Shown here: positions 26,929-33,814 of the stretch, in pieces | Layout of the letters: the number at the start of each line of letters is the position of its first letter | How positions within the stretch are numbered: the stretch's first letter is position 1 | DNA from: Prevotellaceae bacterium KH2P17 | GTDB taxonomy: Bacteria > Bacteroidota > Bacteroidia > Bacteroidales > Bacteroidaceae | NCBI GenBank assembly: GCA_900199655.1 | Contig: FZRE01000011.1 | Span: forward strand, 1 to 64,000 | DNA length: 64,000 nucleotides | Reading direction: 5' to 3' | The notes under the pieces: model-generated | The model's input: the letters and a program-made list of their open reading frames with translations, nothing else | Database searches by the model: none | What the model was told of the DNA's origin: nothing | Made by a program: the position numbers and the translations under genes

Positions 26929-27366
26929 ATGAAACGAATACAGACTATATTGACCTTAGAGTTCTGGCTGCCGGTGGCCTTGTCGCTCATCATTGTCGTT
27001 CTCTATGAGACGGAATGGCTTGCAGATGGCGTGTGGGCAACCGATAAAAGCCTGGAGTTTGTTATCGCCACGGTGATGGAATTATTAACCATCTGCCTCA
27101 TTCCGCTGGCTTTGCGGCTGTTCAAGTTCAAGCACATTCACCGTCAATTGCATCAAGCGCCCGAGGACGTGCGCTGGAGCAGTCTGCTGCGTTACGGCTC
27201 GCTGCGGCTCAACATGCTGTGCCTGCCGTTGCTGGTTAATACCTTATTATATTATCTCTTTATGAATGTGGCCTTTGGGTACATGGCTATTATTCTGCTG
27301 CTTTGCTTGTTCTTCGTATATCCTTCTATGGCAAGGTGTGTAGACGACACCTTGGCAGAAAATTAA
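26929..27366 (+). CDS. conserved membrane protein, unknown function
   Basis: A 145-residue protein with four hydrophobic segments at about 10-27, 43-62, 92-110 and 113-129. Charged loops (RLFKFKHIHRQLHQAPEDVRW) lie between the second and third. No catalytic motif. It lies 36 bp after recR and 7 bp before the glycosyltransferase, an arrangement I recall from other Bacteroidales, so it may help the glycosyltransferase at the membrane (inference). Confidence 0.7.
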   Translation: MKRIQTILTLEFWLPVALSLIIVVLYETEWLADGVWATDKSLEFVIATVMELLTICLIPLALRLFKFKHIHRQLHQAPEDVRWSSLLRYGSLRLNMLCLPLLVNTLLYYLFMNVAFGYMAIILLLCLFFVYPSMARCVDDTLAEN

Positions 27367-27373
27367 GAAACAG

Positions 27374-28570
27374 GTGAAACTCTCCGTCGTCATTGTCAGC
27401 TATAACGTCAAAGATTACCTGGAACAGTGTCTGCAGGCGCTCTGCAGGGCACTGCAAGGCATTGATGCCGAGGTGTTTGTAGTCGACAATCACTCCAAAG
27501 ACGGCTCCGCAGCCTACATACAGGAACGCTTCCGGCAGGTAAAAGTCATCAGCTGCAACCACAACTTAGGCTTTGCCAGGGCCAATAACATAGCCATCAG
27601 GCAGTGTGCGGGCGAGTATGTACTGCTCTTGAACCCTGATACCGTGGTGGGAGAACATACGTTGCGGGATGTCATCAGCGTGATGGACGGCCGACAGCAG
27701 ATAGGAGCAGCAGGCGTATGTATGCTGCATGCCGACGGCAGCAAGGCGATGGAGTCGCGCAGGGGCATCCCTTCGCCCATGACGGCCTTCTACAAGATGT
27801 GCGGTCTTTGTGCCCGTTATCCCCGTCATCGCAGGTTCGCGCGCTACTACATGAGCTACCTTCCGTGGGACAAAGCAGCCAGAATAGAAGTCGTGAGCGG
27901 CGCTTTCTGCTTGTTCAGGCATCAGGTAATAGCCCAAATCGGCAACTTGGACGAGGATTTCTTCATGTACGGCGAGGACATTGATTTCTCTTACCGGCTC
28001 CTGAAAGCCGGATGGGAGAACTGGTATGTGCCCTCGCACATTCTCCATTACAAGGGCGAGAGCACGCAGAAGAGTTCGTTCCGGTATGTGCATGTGTTTT
28101 ATGAGGCCATGTTCATCTTCTTTCGCAAGCACTACGGGGGCATGTCGGTCCTGCTCAGCCTGCCCATCAAGACGGCCATCTTTGTCAAGGCGTCGTCGGC
28201 TTTCATCGGTATGGGCTTGTATCGGATGAGACGCATGCTCGGATTTAGCGGCAAGCGACGCGAGCCGGAACCGCAATATGTCTTCATGGGCAGCAAGGAG
28301 TCGCTGGAGCAATGCAGGCAGATAGCTGTCCGCCGCGGGTTGAATGCCGTGTACATGGAAGGCAGCAAGGCTGCTCTTCCGGCCGGGCATCTCGGTCGGA
28401 TATCACCAGACAAAGCACGGACTACCACCTACGTTGTCTATGATGTGGCCTCGTATGCCTACGAAGACATCTTCGCTATCTTCAGCCAACAGCCGGACAA
28501 GAACGTCCGGATGGGCTTTTTTGACAATCAGACAAACAAGATTATAACAGGAGAAGAGGTATGGACATGA
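27374..28570 (+). CDS. family 2 glycosyltransferase with C-terminal extension
   Basis: A GT-A fold glycosyltransferase of 398 residues, start GTG. VVIVSYNVKDYLEQCL and VVDNHSKDGS bind the nucleotide sugar, LLLNPDTVV contains the DxD-type metal site, and FFMYGEDIDFSYRL is the late catalytic region, as in rhamnosyltransferase-like GT2 enzymes. A hydrophobic stretch near 255-280 may lie on the membrane. From about residue 300 an extra domain appears (YVFMGSKESLEQC, TYVVYDVASYAYEDI, RMGFFDNQTNKIITG) that looks like a small alpha/beta fold not present in most GT2 proteins. Its end overlaps the GNAT gene by 10 bases. Acceptor unknown; surface glycan or LPS is likely. Confidence 0.85.
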   Translation: MKLSVVIVSYNVKDYLEQCLQALCRALQGIDAEVFVVDNHSKDGSAAYIQERFRQVKVISCNHNLGFARANNIAIRQCAGEYVLLLNPDTVVGEHTLRDVISVMDGRQQIGAAGVCMLHADGSKAMESRRGIPSPMTAFYKMCGLCARYPRHRRFARYYMSYLPWDKAARIEVVSGAFCLFRHQVIAQIGNLDEDFFMYGEDIDFSYRLLKAGWENWYVPSHILHYKGESTQKSSFRYVHVFYEAMFIFFRKHYGGMSVLLSLPIKTAIFVKASSAFIGMGLYRMRRMLGFSGKRREPEPQYVFMGSKESLEQCRQIAVRRGLNAVYMEGSKAALPAGHLGRISPDKARTTTYVVYDVASYAYEDIFAIFSQQPDKNVRMGFFDNQTNKIITGEEVWT

Positions 28571-29076
28571 GTTTACCCAAAGTAATCATACGGGCAATGG
28601 AGCCGGAAGATCTGGACATGCTCTACCAGATAGAGAACAACAACAAGCTGTGGGGGGTCGGAACAACGAACGTTCCCTATTCTCGTTACGCCCTCCATGA
28701 CTATATAGCCAATGCTTCGAGCGACATCTATACCGACAAGCAGGTGCGCTTCATGATTGACAACGAGCAGGGAGAGACGCTGGGCATAGCCGATGTTGTG
28801 AACTTCGACCCTCAGCATCTGCGTGCCGAGATAGGCATAGTGATAGTAAACCAGTATCGGGGCAGGGGCTATGCCGCCGCAACACTTAGCCTGCTCAAGG
28901 AATATGCCAAAGTAGTTTTGCACCTGCATCAGATTTATGCCGTGGTCGATGAGAACAACCAGGACTCCATCCGATTGTTTGACAGAGCCGGCTTCAGCAG
29001 TACAGCCGAACTCAAGGATTGGCTTTTCGACGGAGAAGAGTATCATGGCGCCATTATGATGCAAACTTTTTTGTAA
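28561..29076 (+). CDS. GNAT family N-acetyltransferase
   Basis: A 171-residue acetyltransferase of the RimJ/SpeG-like branch. IIRAMEPEDLDMLYQIENN opens the fold, RAEIGIVIVNQYRGRGYAA contains the acetyl-CoA pyrophosphate loop (QYRGRGYA), and the end has NQDSIRLFDRAGF, the GNAT motif B. The protein or small-molecule substrate cannot be assigned. It overlaps the glycosyltransferase gene by 10 bases, so the two are translated together. Two tRNA-Asp genes follow 77 bp later with their own promoter. Confidence 0.85.
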   Translation: MDMSLPKVIIRAMEPEDLDMLYQIENNNKLWGVGTTNVPYSRYALHDYIANASSDIYTDKQVRFMIDNEQGETLGIADVVNFDPQHLRAEIGIVIVNQYRGRGYAAATLSLLKEYAKVVLHLHQIYAVVDENNQDSIRLFDRAGFSSTAELKDWLFDGEEYHGAIMMQTFL

Positions 29077-29116
29077 AAAAGTGCTTGCTACTTTTGGCAG
29101 AAAGGAAAAAAGTAGT

Positions 29117-29124
29117 TACCTTTG
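29117..29124 (+). promoter_or_regulatory. promoter of the tRNA-Asp pair
   Basis: TACCTTTG, 29 bp before the first tRNA. A TTTTGG stretch about 20 bp upstream may serve as the -33 box. Confidence 0.7.
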
Positions 29125-29153
29125 CAACCGCAAATAAGAAACCGGCCTTACTG

Positions 29154-29227
29154 GGTGCGTTAGTTCAGTTGGTTAGAATGCCTGCCTGTCACGCAGGAGG
29201 TCACGAGTCCGAGTCTCGTACGCACCG
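29154..29227 (+). tRNA. tRNA-Asp (GTC), copy 1
   Basis: Acceptor GGTGCGT pairs with ACGCACC. The anticodon stem CCTGC/GCAGG holds the loop CTGTCAC, anticodon GTC. T arm ACGAG/CTCGT. Discriminator G. CCA is not encoded. Confidence 0.97.
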
Positions 29228-29267
29228 CCGTTAAAGGAGTGTTGGGGTGAGTTTGGAATTTGCAACT

Positions 29268-29341
29268 GGTGCGTTAGTTCAGTTGGTTAGAATGCCTGCC
29301 TGTCACGCAGGAGGTCACGAGTCCGAGTCTCGTACGCACCG
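29268..29341 (+). tRNA. tRNA-Asp (GTC), copy 2
   Basis: Identical over 74 bases to the copy 40 bp upstream. Probably transcribed together with it and ended by the terminator at 29345-29376. Confidence 0.97.
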
Positions 29342-29344
29342 CAG

Positions 29345-29376
29345 AAGCCTTCAGATTGATTTCTGGAGGCTTTTTT
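29345..29376 (+). terminator. terminator of the tRNA-Asp pair
   Basis: Stem AAGCCTTCAGA / TCTGGAGGCTT with a six-base loop, then TTTTTT, four bases after the second tRNA. Confidence 0.88.
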
Positions 29377-29439
29377 CGTGCCCCTTTCTTACCTCCGGTT
29401 GCGTTATTGATGATGCCGAAAAACGGGATGTCCGTATAG

Positions 29440-29521
29440 CTTCGGGAACTTTCGACACTTGTGGCACGGATATGCGACAGCTGTCGAGCAATCTTGTGAC
29501 AAGTGTCGAAAGTTCACGTTT
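29440..29521. repeat. phased palindromic intergenic element, family A copy 3
   Basis: Words begin at 29453 (CGACACTTGTGG), 29475 (CGACAGCTGTCG, a perfect palindrome) and 29497 (TGACAAGTGTCG), 22 bp apart. Arms CTTCGGGAACTTT at the left and AAAGTTCACG at the right. It lies between the tRNA-Asp terminator and the 3' end of the ZIP transporter gene. Confidence 0.85.
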
Positions 29522-29557
29522 GCGGTCTTTGGCACCGCGAAATCTCCCGTGCGGTTA

Positions 29558-29584
29558 CCTTGCGGGCGTGCAGTGTCCGCAAGG
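29558..29584 (-). terminator. hairpin after the ZIP transporter gene
   Basis: Perfect 8-bp stem CCTTGCGG / CCGCAAGG, 16 bp beyond the stop of the minus-strand gene. There is no T-run, so it may not end transcription alone. Confidence 0.35.
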
Positions 29585-29599
29585 CATGCTGTATTCGGT

Positions 29600-30382
29600 T
29601 TAGCCGAGCACAACGTCGAGCACCATCATCAGCACAAAGCCAATGGCAAATCCGATGGTTGAAAGGTTGCTGTGTTCACCTTCCGATGCCTCCGGAATTA
29701 GTTCCTCAATCACCACATAGAGCATGGCGCCTGCTGCAAAGCTAAGCAGATAGGGCAGGATAGGGGTCATGAAGGAGGCCAGCAGAATGACCAGTGCGGC
29801 GCCTATAGGTTCTACGGCTCCGCTCAGTGTGCCCATCGTAAAGGACTTCAGCTTGCTGCCGCCGGCTGCCTTCATAGGCATGGAGATGATGGCTCCCTCG
29901 GGTATGTTCTGTATAGCTATGCCCAAGCTCATCGCCATGGCTGCAGCAGCCGATATCCATTCGCCTCCCTGCAGCGCGCCTGCTATGACAACGCCCACTG
30001 CCATGCCTTCCGGAAAATTGTGGATGGTAACGGCCAGGCTGAGCATGGCGGTGCGAGAGAGGTGCGACTTGATGCCTTCGGGATGGTCGGAACCTACGTG
30101 GATATGGGGTGTAAGCGAGTCGATGAGCAGCAGGAAGGCCATACCAGCCAGCAAACCGATGGCTGCCGGAACAACGGCAGCCTTGCCCCAGTGGGCTGTC
30201 ATATCCATGCTTGGTATGAGCAGCGACCATACGGAGGCCGCTACCATTACGCCCGAGGCGAAACCTAAGAGTGTTTTCTGCAGGCGATCGGGCATTTCGT
30301 CTTTCATGAAGAACACGAATGCCGAACCCAGTGTCGTTCCCAGAAACGGGATGAGGATTGCTAATATAACGCCGTTATTCAT
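29600..30382 (-). CDS. ZIP family metal transporter
   Basis: A 260-residue inner-membrane transporter of the ZIP family (ZupT-like), importing zinc or another divalent metal. About eight hydrophobic segments. The conserved binuclear site is visible as HNFPEGMAVG in helix 4 and QNIPEGAIISMP in helix 5, where the usual second HxxPEG His is Gln. The His-rich loop expected between helices 3 and 4 is short (PHIHVGSDHPEG). A promoter lies at 30418-30425. Metal specificity cannot be assigned. Confidence 0.92.
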   Translation of the reverse strand: MNNGVILAILIPFLGTTLGSAFVFFMKDEMPDRLQKTLLGFASGVMVAASVWSLLIPSMDMTAHWGKAAVVPAAIGLLAGMAFLLLIDSLTPHIHVGSDHPEGIKSHLSRTAMLSLAVTIHNFPEGMAVGVVIAGALQGGEWISAAAAMAMSLGIAIQNIPEGAIISMPMKAAGGSKLKSFTMGTLSGAVEPIGAALVILLASFMTPILPYLLSFAAGAMLYVVIEELIPEASEGEHSNLSTIGFAIGFVLMMVLDVVLG

Positions 30383-30417
30383 GTTTTATATTTCTTTATC
30401 AATGCAATAATCGGCTG

Positions 30418-30425
30418 CAAAGTTA
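30418..30425 (-). promoter_or_regulatory. promoter of the ZIP transporter gene
   Basis: Reads TAACTTTG on the minus strand, 35 bp before the ATG. Confidence 0.65.
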
Positions 30426-30479
30426 CTGAAAAAAATCATTCCGCCAACAATTTGGAAGGCTGAATCAACGTGGCAGCTG

Positions 30480-30565
30480 TTATGCCCACGGCCGGAACAG
30501 GCGCCGACCGACTGAAGGATGAGTCTTTGCGGGCAGGTTTGGCCGGAATATCAAACCGGGCATAA
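30480..30565. repeat. nested inverted repeats upstream of hcp
   Basis: TTATGCCC (30480-30487) is mirrored by GGGCATAA (30558-30565). Inside lie a 6-bp hairpin GGTTTG / CAAACC (30536-30557) and two direct copies of GGCCGGAA (30490 and 30541). Possible regulatory structure; it does not show the 22-bp phasing of the other elements. Confidence 0.5.
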
Positions 30566-30664
30566 GACCGAAGTTAGCTTGAACAGAGGGTGTGCTGACG
30601 GACATTTAACCTACGTTAACTGCTTTCGGACACATTTGTTATCATCGACCCATTTAGGCAAGGG

Positions 30665-30672
30665 TAACTTTG
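30665..30672 (+). promoter_or_regulatory. hcp promoter
   Basis: TAACTTTG, 32 bp before the hcp ATG. The nearest upstream TTTG is 26 bp away, further than usual, so an activator may be needed (inference). Confidence 0.6.
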
Positions 30673-30704
30673 CAGGCATATTTTTATTTCAGTCAGAATA
30701 AGTT

Positions 30705-32357
30705 ATGATAGAGAACAAGATGTTTTGTTTCCAGTGTCAGGAAACTGCCCAGGGTACAGGCTGTACCGTCAAGGGCGTGTGTGGCAAGAATGCAGAAACC
30801 AACCGCTGGATGGATTTGCTGCTGAGTGTCGTGAGAGGAGTAGGCATCATAGCCGATGCTCTGCGTAACAAGGGAGTCGAGACGCCGCAGTATGCAGGCG
30901 ACTACATTGTTGATGCGCTCTTTGCGACCATTACCAATGCCAACTTCGACGACCAGTCTATATTAAATAAGGTAGATGAGGGCGTGAAGTTGAAGAGGTT
31001 GCTGCTTGACATGGCAGCCGAACATCACGTGCAGTTGCCCGATTACCAGGAAGTGAAGTGGGGCGGCGAGAAGGCTGACTACCTGCAGGAAGGCGAACGC
31101 GAGGGCGTTTTAAGGAACGCCGACGAAGATTTACGCTCGCTGAAAGAACTCACCGTTCTGGGCCTGAAAGGCATGGCGGCGTATTATGACCATGCAGCAA
31201 GGCTGGGAGAGCGGCAAGACAGCATCATCGCTTTTATGGAGCATGCGCTCGCAGTCATCTCCAATCCGGATGCGGACATGCAGACCTTGCTCGATACCGT
31301 GCTGGAGACGGGCAAGTATGGCGTAGAGGCAATGGCCCTGCTCGATAAGGCCAACACGGGTGCTTATGGCAATCCGGAACTTACAAAGGTAAATATAGGC
31401 GTAGGAAAGAACCCCGGAATCCTGATTTCAGGCCACGACCTGAAGGATATGGAAGACTTGCTAAAGCAGACCGAAGGAACGGGCGTAGACGTGTACACAC
31501 ACGGAGAAATGTTGCCGGCACATTACTATCCGCAGCTCAAGAAATACAAGCATCTGGTTGGAAACTATGGCAATGCTTGGTGGAAACAGAAAGAAGAGTT
31601 CGATAAGTTTAACGGTCCCATCGTCTTTACAACCAACTGTATAGTTCCGCCAAAGCCCAATGCCAGCTATGCCGGCCGTGTGTTTACGAGCAACTCCACA
31701 GGTTTCCCGGGATGGAAGCATATCGAGACGGGTGCCGACGGCCACAAGGATTTCTCGGAAGTGATAGCCCTTGCCAAGACCTGCCGCGCTCCCGAAGAGA
31801 TAGAGCAAGGCGAAATAGTAGGCGGATTTGCGCATGCACAGGTCTTTGCACTTGCCGACAAGATAGTAGAAGCAGTAAAGGCAGGCGCCATACGCAAGTT
31901 CGTTGTCATGAGCGGATGCGACGGCAGGATGAAGAGTCGTAGCTATTACACCGACTTCGCGAAAGCTTTGCCCCGTGACGTGGTTATCTTGACCAGCGGC
32001 TGTGCTAAGTATAAGTACAACAAACTGAATTTAGGAGACATTGGAGGCATACCCCGTGTGCTCGATGCCGGCCAGTGCAACGACTCCTACAGCTGGGCAG
32101 TAGTGGCGCTGAAGCTGAAGGAAATCTTCGGTGCCAACGACATTAACGACTTGCCCATAGCGTTTAACATCGCCTGGTATGAGCAGAAAGCCGTCATTGT
32201 ATTGCTGGCTCTGCTTAGCCTGGGCATCAAGAACATTCACATAGGGCCCACGTTGCCGGCCTTTGTTTCACCCAATGTACTGAAAGTGTTGGCAGATAAT
32301 TTCGGGTTGGGCGGTATCACCACCGTTGAAGAAGACCTGAAGCTGCTGGTAGGCTAA
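30705..32357 (+). CDS. hcp: hybrid cluster protein (hydroxylamine / nitric oxide reductase)
   Basis: Hcp carries a cubane Fe-S cluster and a hybrid Fe-S-O cluster and detoxifies hydroxylamine or nitric oxide in anaerobes. The 550-residue protein has N-terminal cysteines C8, C11, C20 and C26. Later cluster ligands are visible in [30 protein letters not shown] and [25 protein letters not shown] is another family hallmark. It has the long anaerobe type spacing. No hcr-type reductase gene is adjacent. A terminator follows at 32381-32418. Confidence 0.96.
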   Translation: MIENKMFCFQCQETAQGTGCTVKGVCGKNAETNRWMDLLLSVVRGVGIIADALRNKGVETPQYAGDYIVDALFATITNANFDDQSILNKVDEGVKLKRLLLDMAAEHHVQLPDYQEVKWGGEKADYLQEGEREGVLRNADEDLRSLKELTVLGLKGMAAYYDHAARLGERQDSIIAFMEHALAVISNPDADMQTLLDTVLETGKYGVEAMALLDKANTGAYGNPELTKVNIGVGKNPGILISGHDLKDMEDLLKQTEGTGVDVYTHGEMLPAHYYPQLKKYKHLVGNYGNAWWKQKEEFDKFNGPIVFTTNCIVPPKPNASYAGRVFTSNSTGFPGWKHIETGADGHKDFSEVIALAKTCRAPEEIEQGEIVGGFAHAQVFALADKIVEAVKAGAIRKFVVMSGCDGRMKSRSYYTDFAKALPRDVVILTSGCAKYKYNKLNLGDIGGIPRVLDAGQCNDSYSWAVVALKLKEIFGANDINDLPIAFNIAWYEQKAVIVLLALLSLGIKNIHIGPTLPAFVSPNVLKVLADNFGLGGITTVEEDLKLLVG

Positions 32358-32380
32358 GAGCTCCGCAGCAGGCTGGAAGT

Positions 32381-32418
32381 AAGGAAGTCTCTCGCCGTTC
32401 GCGTGGGGCTTCCTTTTG
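32381..32418 (+). terminator. hcp terminator
   Basis: Stem AAGGAAGTCTC / GGGGCTTCCTT (with two G-T pairs) and a 13-base loop, then TTTTGTTTTG. It lies 24 bp after the hcp stop. Confidence 0.8.
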
Positions 32419-32500
32419 TTTTGATGGTGTTGGCAGCGCCTGTAACGCGAGTTTGCCCGGCATTCTCTTGCCGGTGCATAACCTGCTGTGTACCAGAGGC

Positions 32501-32591
32501 TTTCCCAGAGCTATGCTTCAAGGCCCTTGAAGGTATGCTTCGGCGGCCTTGAATGTGCCCTTCAAGCCTCTTGAAGCATAGCTCCGGGAAA
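32501..32591. repeat. 91-bp phased palindromic intergenic element, family B copy 2
   Basis: Three 17-bp words begin at 32516 (CTTCAAGGCCCTTGAAG), 32538 and 32560 (CTTCAAGCCTCTTGAAG), 22 bp apart. Flanks of 15 bp each are inverted (TTTCCC and GAGCTATG at left, CATAGCTC and GGGAAA at right, one mismatch). The whole unit is symmetric about the middle word. Confidence 0.85.
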
Positions 32592-32754
32592 GTTGGTTGC
32601 CGAAGGCGGCGGTGTGGCAACCGGTATCCGGTGCGGGCGTATGACCCTCCGCCGTTCCCGTTAAGGCGTGGACGAAAGTGTGGGAGCAAACGGAATTGTA
32701 GGCCGCTGATGTGGAAAAAGTGAAAGAGAATTCATCTTCAAGCGAATAATTTTG

Positions 32755-32762
32755 TAACTTTG
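32755..32762 (+). promoter_or_regulatory. promoter of the DUF4375 gene, only 5 bp from the ATG
   Basis: TAACTTTG ends five bases before the ATG at 32768. With transcription starting a few bases after the box, the mRNA would be leaderless or nearly so. Confidence 0.65.
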
Positions 32763-32767
32763 CAGCT

Positions 32768-33274
32768 ATGAAAGAAGTGAAAATAAAAGACTCCGCCTTG
32801 CAGCAGGCTGCCGCAAAAGGCATGGACGAGTTCGTCCAGGTGTTTGTCGATGCTATCTATGAGGCCATTGGCGGCGAGCTGAATGCCGACACCATGACCC
32901 AGCTGAATGCCGACCAGCTAACGCTCCTGGGCTATCATGCGCTGCGCGAGGAGGTGATGGACGGCGGCTTCGTGCAGCTGATACACAACGGCTGGGGCGA
33001 GTTCATCTACCTGAACCCCTTTGCCAAGGCCGTGCGTGCATGGGGATTGCAGGACTTGTACAGGCTAATCAGCAAGAGCCACATCTACTTTGCCCGCCAT
33101 CATGAGGACATCGAGAAGGATTGCTCGGACGAAGAATTCATGGCGCTCTTTGAGAAATACCCCGAATTTGATGATTTCGACGACGCTTTCGTTGAGGGTG
33201 AAGAGCGCTATACCGAACAGATAGCCCACTATATCGATGAACACATCGACAGTTTTGCTACAATCGAGAAGTAA
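32768..33274 (+). CDS. DUF4375/DMP19-like domain protein
   Basis: A 168-residue acidic cytoplasmic protein. The central region LNADQLTLLGYHALREEV, DGGFVQLIHNGWGEFI and NPFAKAVRAWG matches the DUF4375 (DMP19-type) pattern seen in many small bacterial proteins of unknown role. The C-terminus is rich in Asp/Glu (FDDFDDAFVEGEE). Start at 32768 is five bases after the promoter box; a later Met at residue 19 would shift the start downstream and give a normal leader, but would lose the helical N-terminus. It precedes smpB by 21 bp, so they are likely co-transcribed. Confidence 0.75.
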   Translation: MKEVKIKDSALQQAAAKGMDEFVQVFVDAIYEAIGGELNADTMTQLNADQLTLLGYHALREEVMDGGFVQLIHNGWGEFIYLNPFAKAVRAWGLQDLYRLISKSHIYFARHHEDIEKDCSDEEFMALFEKYPEFDDFDDAFVEGEERYTEQIAHYIDEHIDSFATIEK

Positions 33275-33295
33275 AAAACATAAGGTACAAAGCCA

Positions 33296-33775
33296 ATGAA
33301 CAAGAACGGACAGGATGCTCGCAGGCAGAACTCGGTCCAGATAAGGAACAAGAAAGCCGCCTTCGAGTATTTTTTTGTAGATACATATACGGCCGGCATC
33401 GTGCTCACCGGTACGGAGATAAAGTCTATCCGGGCCGGCAAGGCGTCGCTGGTAGACTCCTATTGCTATATAGAAAAAGGTGAGATATGGGTTAGGAACA
33501 TGAACATCAGCCCCTATTTCTACGGCTCCTATGCCAACCACGAGGCCAAGCGCGACCGCAAACTGCTGCTCACCAAACGCGAGATACGCCGCTTGCAGGA
33601 GGACTCCAAGGACGTGGGCTTCACCATTGTGCCAACTCTCGTCTTCATAGACGAGCACGGCAGGGCGAAGGTTAACGTGGCTCTGGCCCGTGGAAAGAAG
33701 GAGTTCGACAAGCGGCAGACGCTGAAGGAGAAAGAAGACCGGCGCGAAATGGACAGGGCCGTGAAGCGTTTTTGA
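33296..33775 (+). CDS. smpB: SsrA-binding protein
   Basis: SmpB binds tmRNA and brings it to stalled ribosomes. The 159-residue protein has [20 protein letters not shown], then [18 protein letters not shown], the tmRNA-binding signature, and a basic C-terminal tail ([18 protein letters not shown]) that enters the empty mRNA channel. Length is normal. It lies between the DUF4375 gene and metH. The tmRNA gene itself is not in this window. Confidence 0.96.
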   Translation: MNKNGQDARRQNSVQIRNKKAAFEYFFVDTYTAGIVLTGTEIKSIRAGKASLVDSYCYIEKGEIWVRNMNISPYFYGSYANHEAKRDRKLLLTKREIRRLQEDSKDVGFTIVPTLVFIDEHGRAKVNVALARGKKEFDKRQTLKEKEDRREMDRAVKRF

Positions 33776-33814
33776 TGGCCGGTGGATTATAAGATGAAGG
33801 CAGAGTAGCAGGAT

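Larger units (their letters stand above)
30383..30704. other. 322-bp divergent region between ZIP transporter and hcp
   Basis: Holds a minus-strand promoter box at 30418-30425, inverted repeats at 30480-30565, and the plus-strand hcp box at 30665-30672. No coding or RNA gene is supported. Confidence 0.6.
32358..32767. other. 410-bp gap between hcp and the DUF4375 gene
   Basis: Contains the hcp terminator, the family B phased element, and the promoter of the next gene. The 160 bp between element and promoter show no supported gene. Confidence 0.6.

Noticed and set aside
33776..33814. Cobalamin riboswitch before metH
   Set aside because: The gap is only 39 bp and contains no B12-box or suitable fold.
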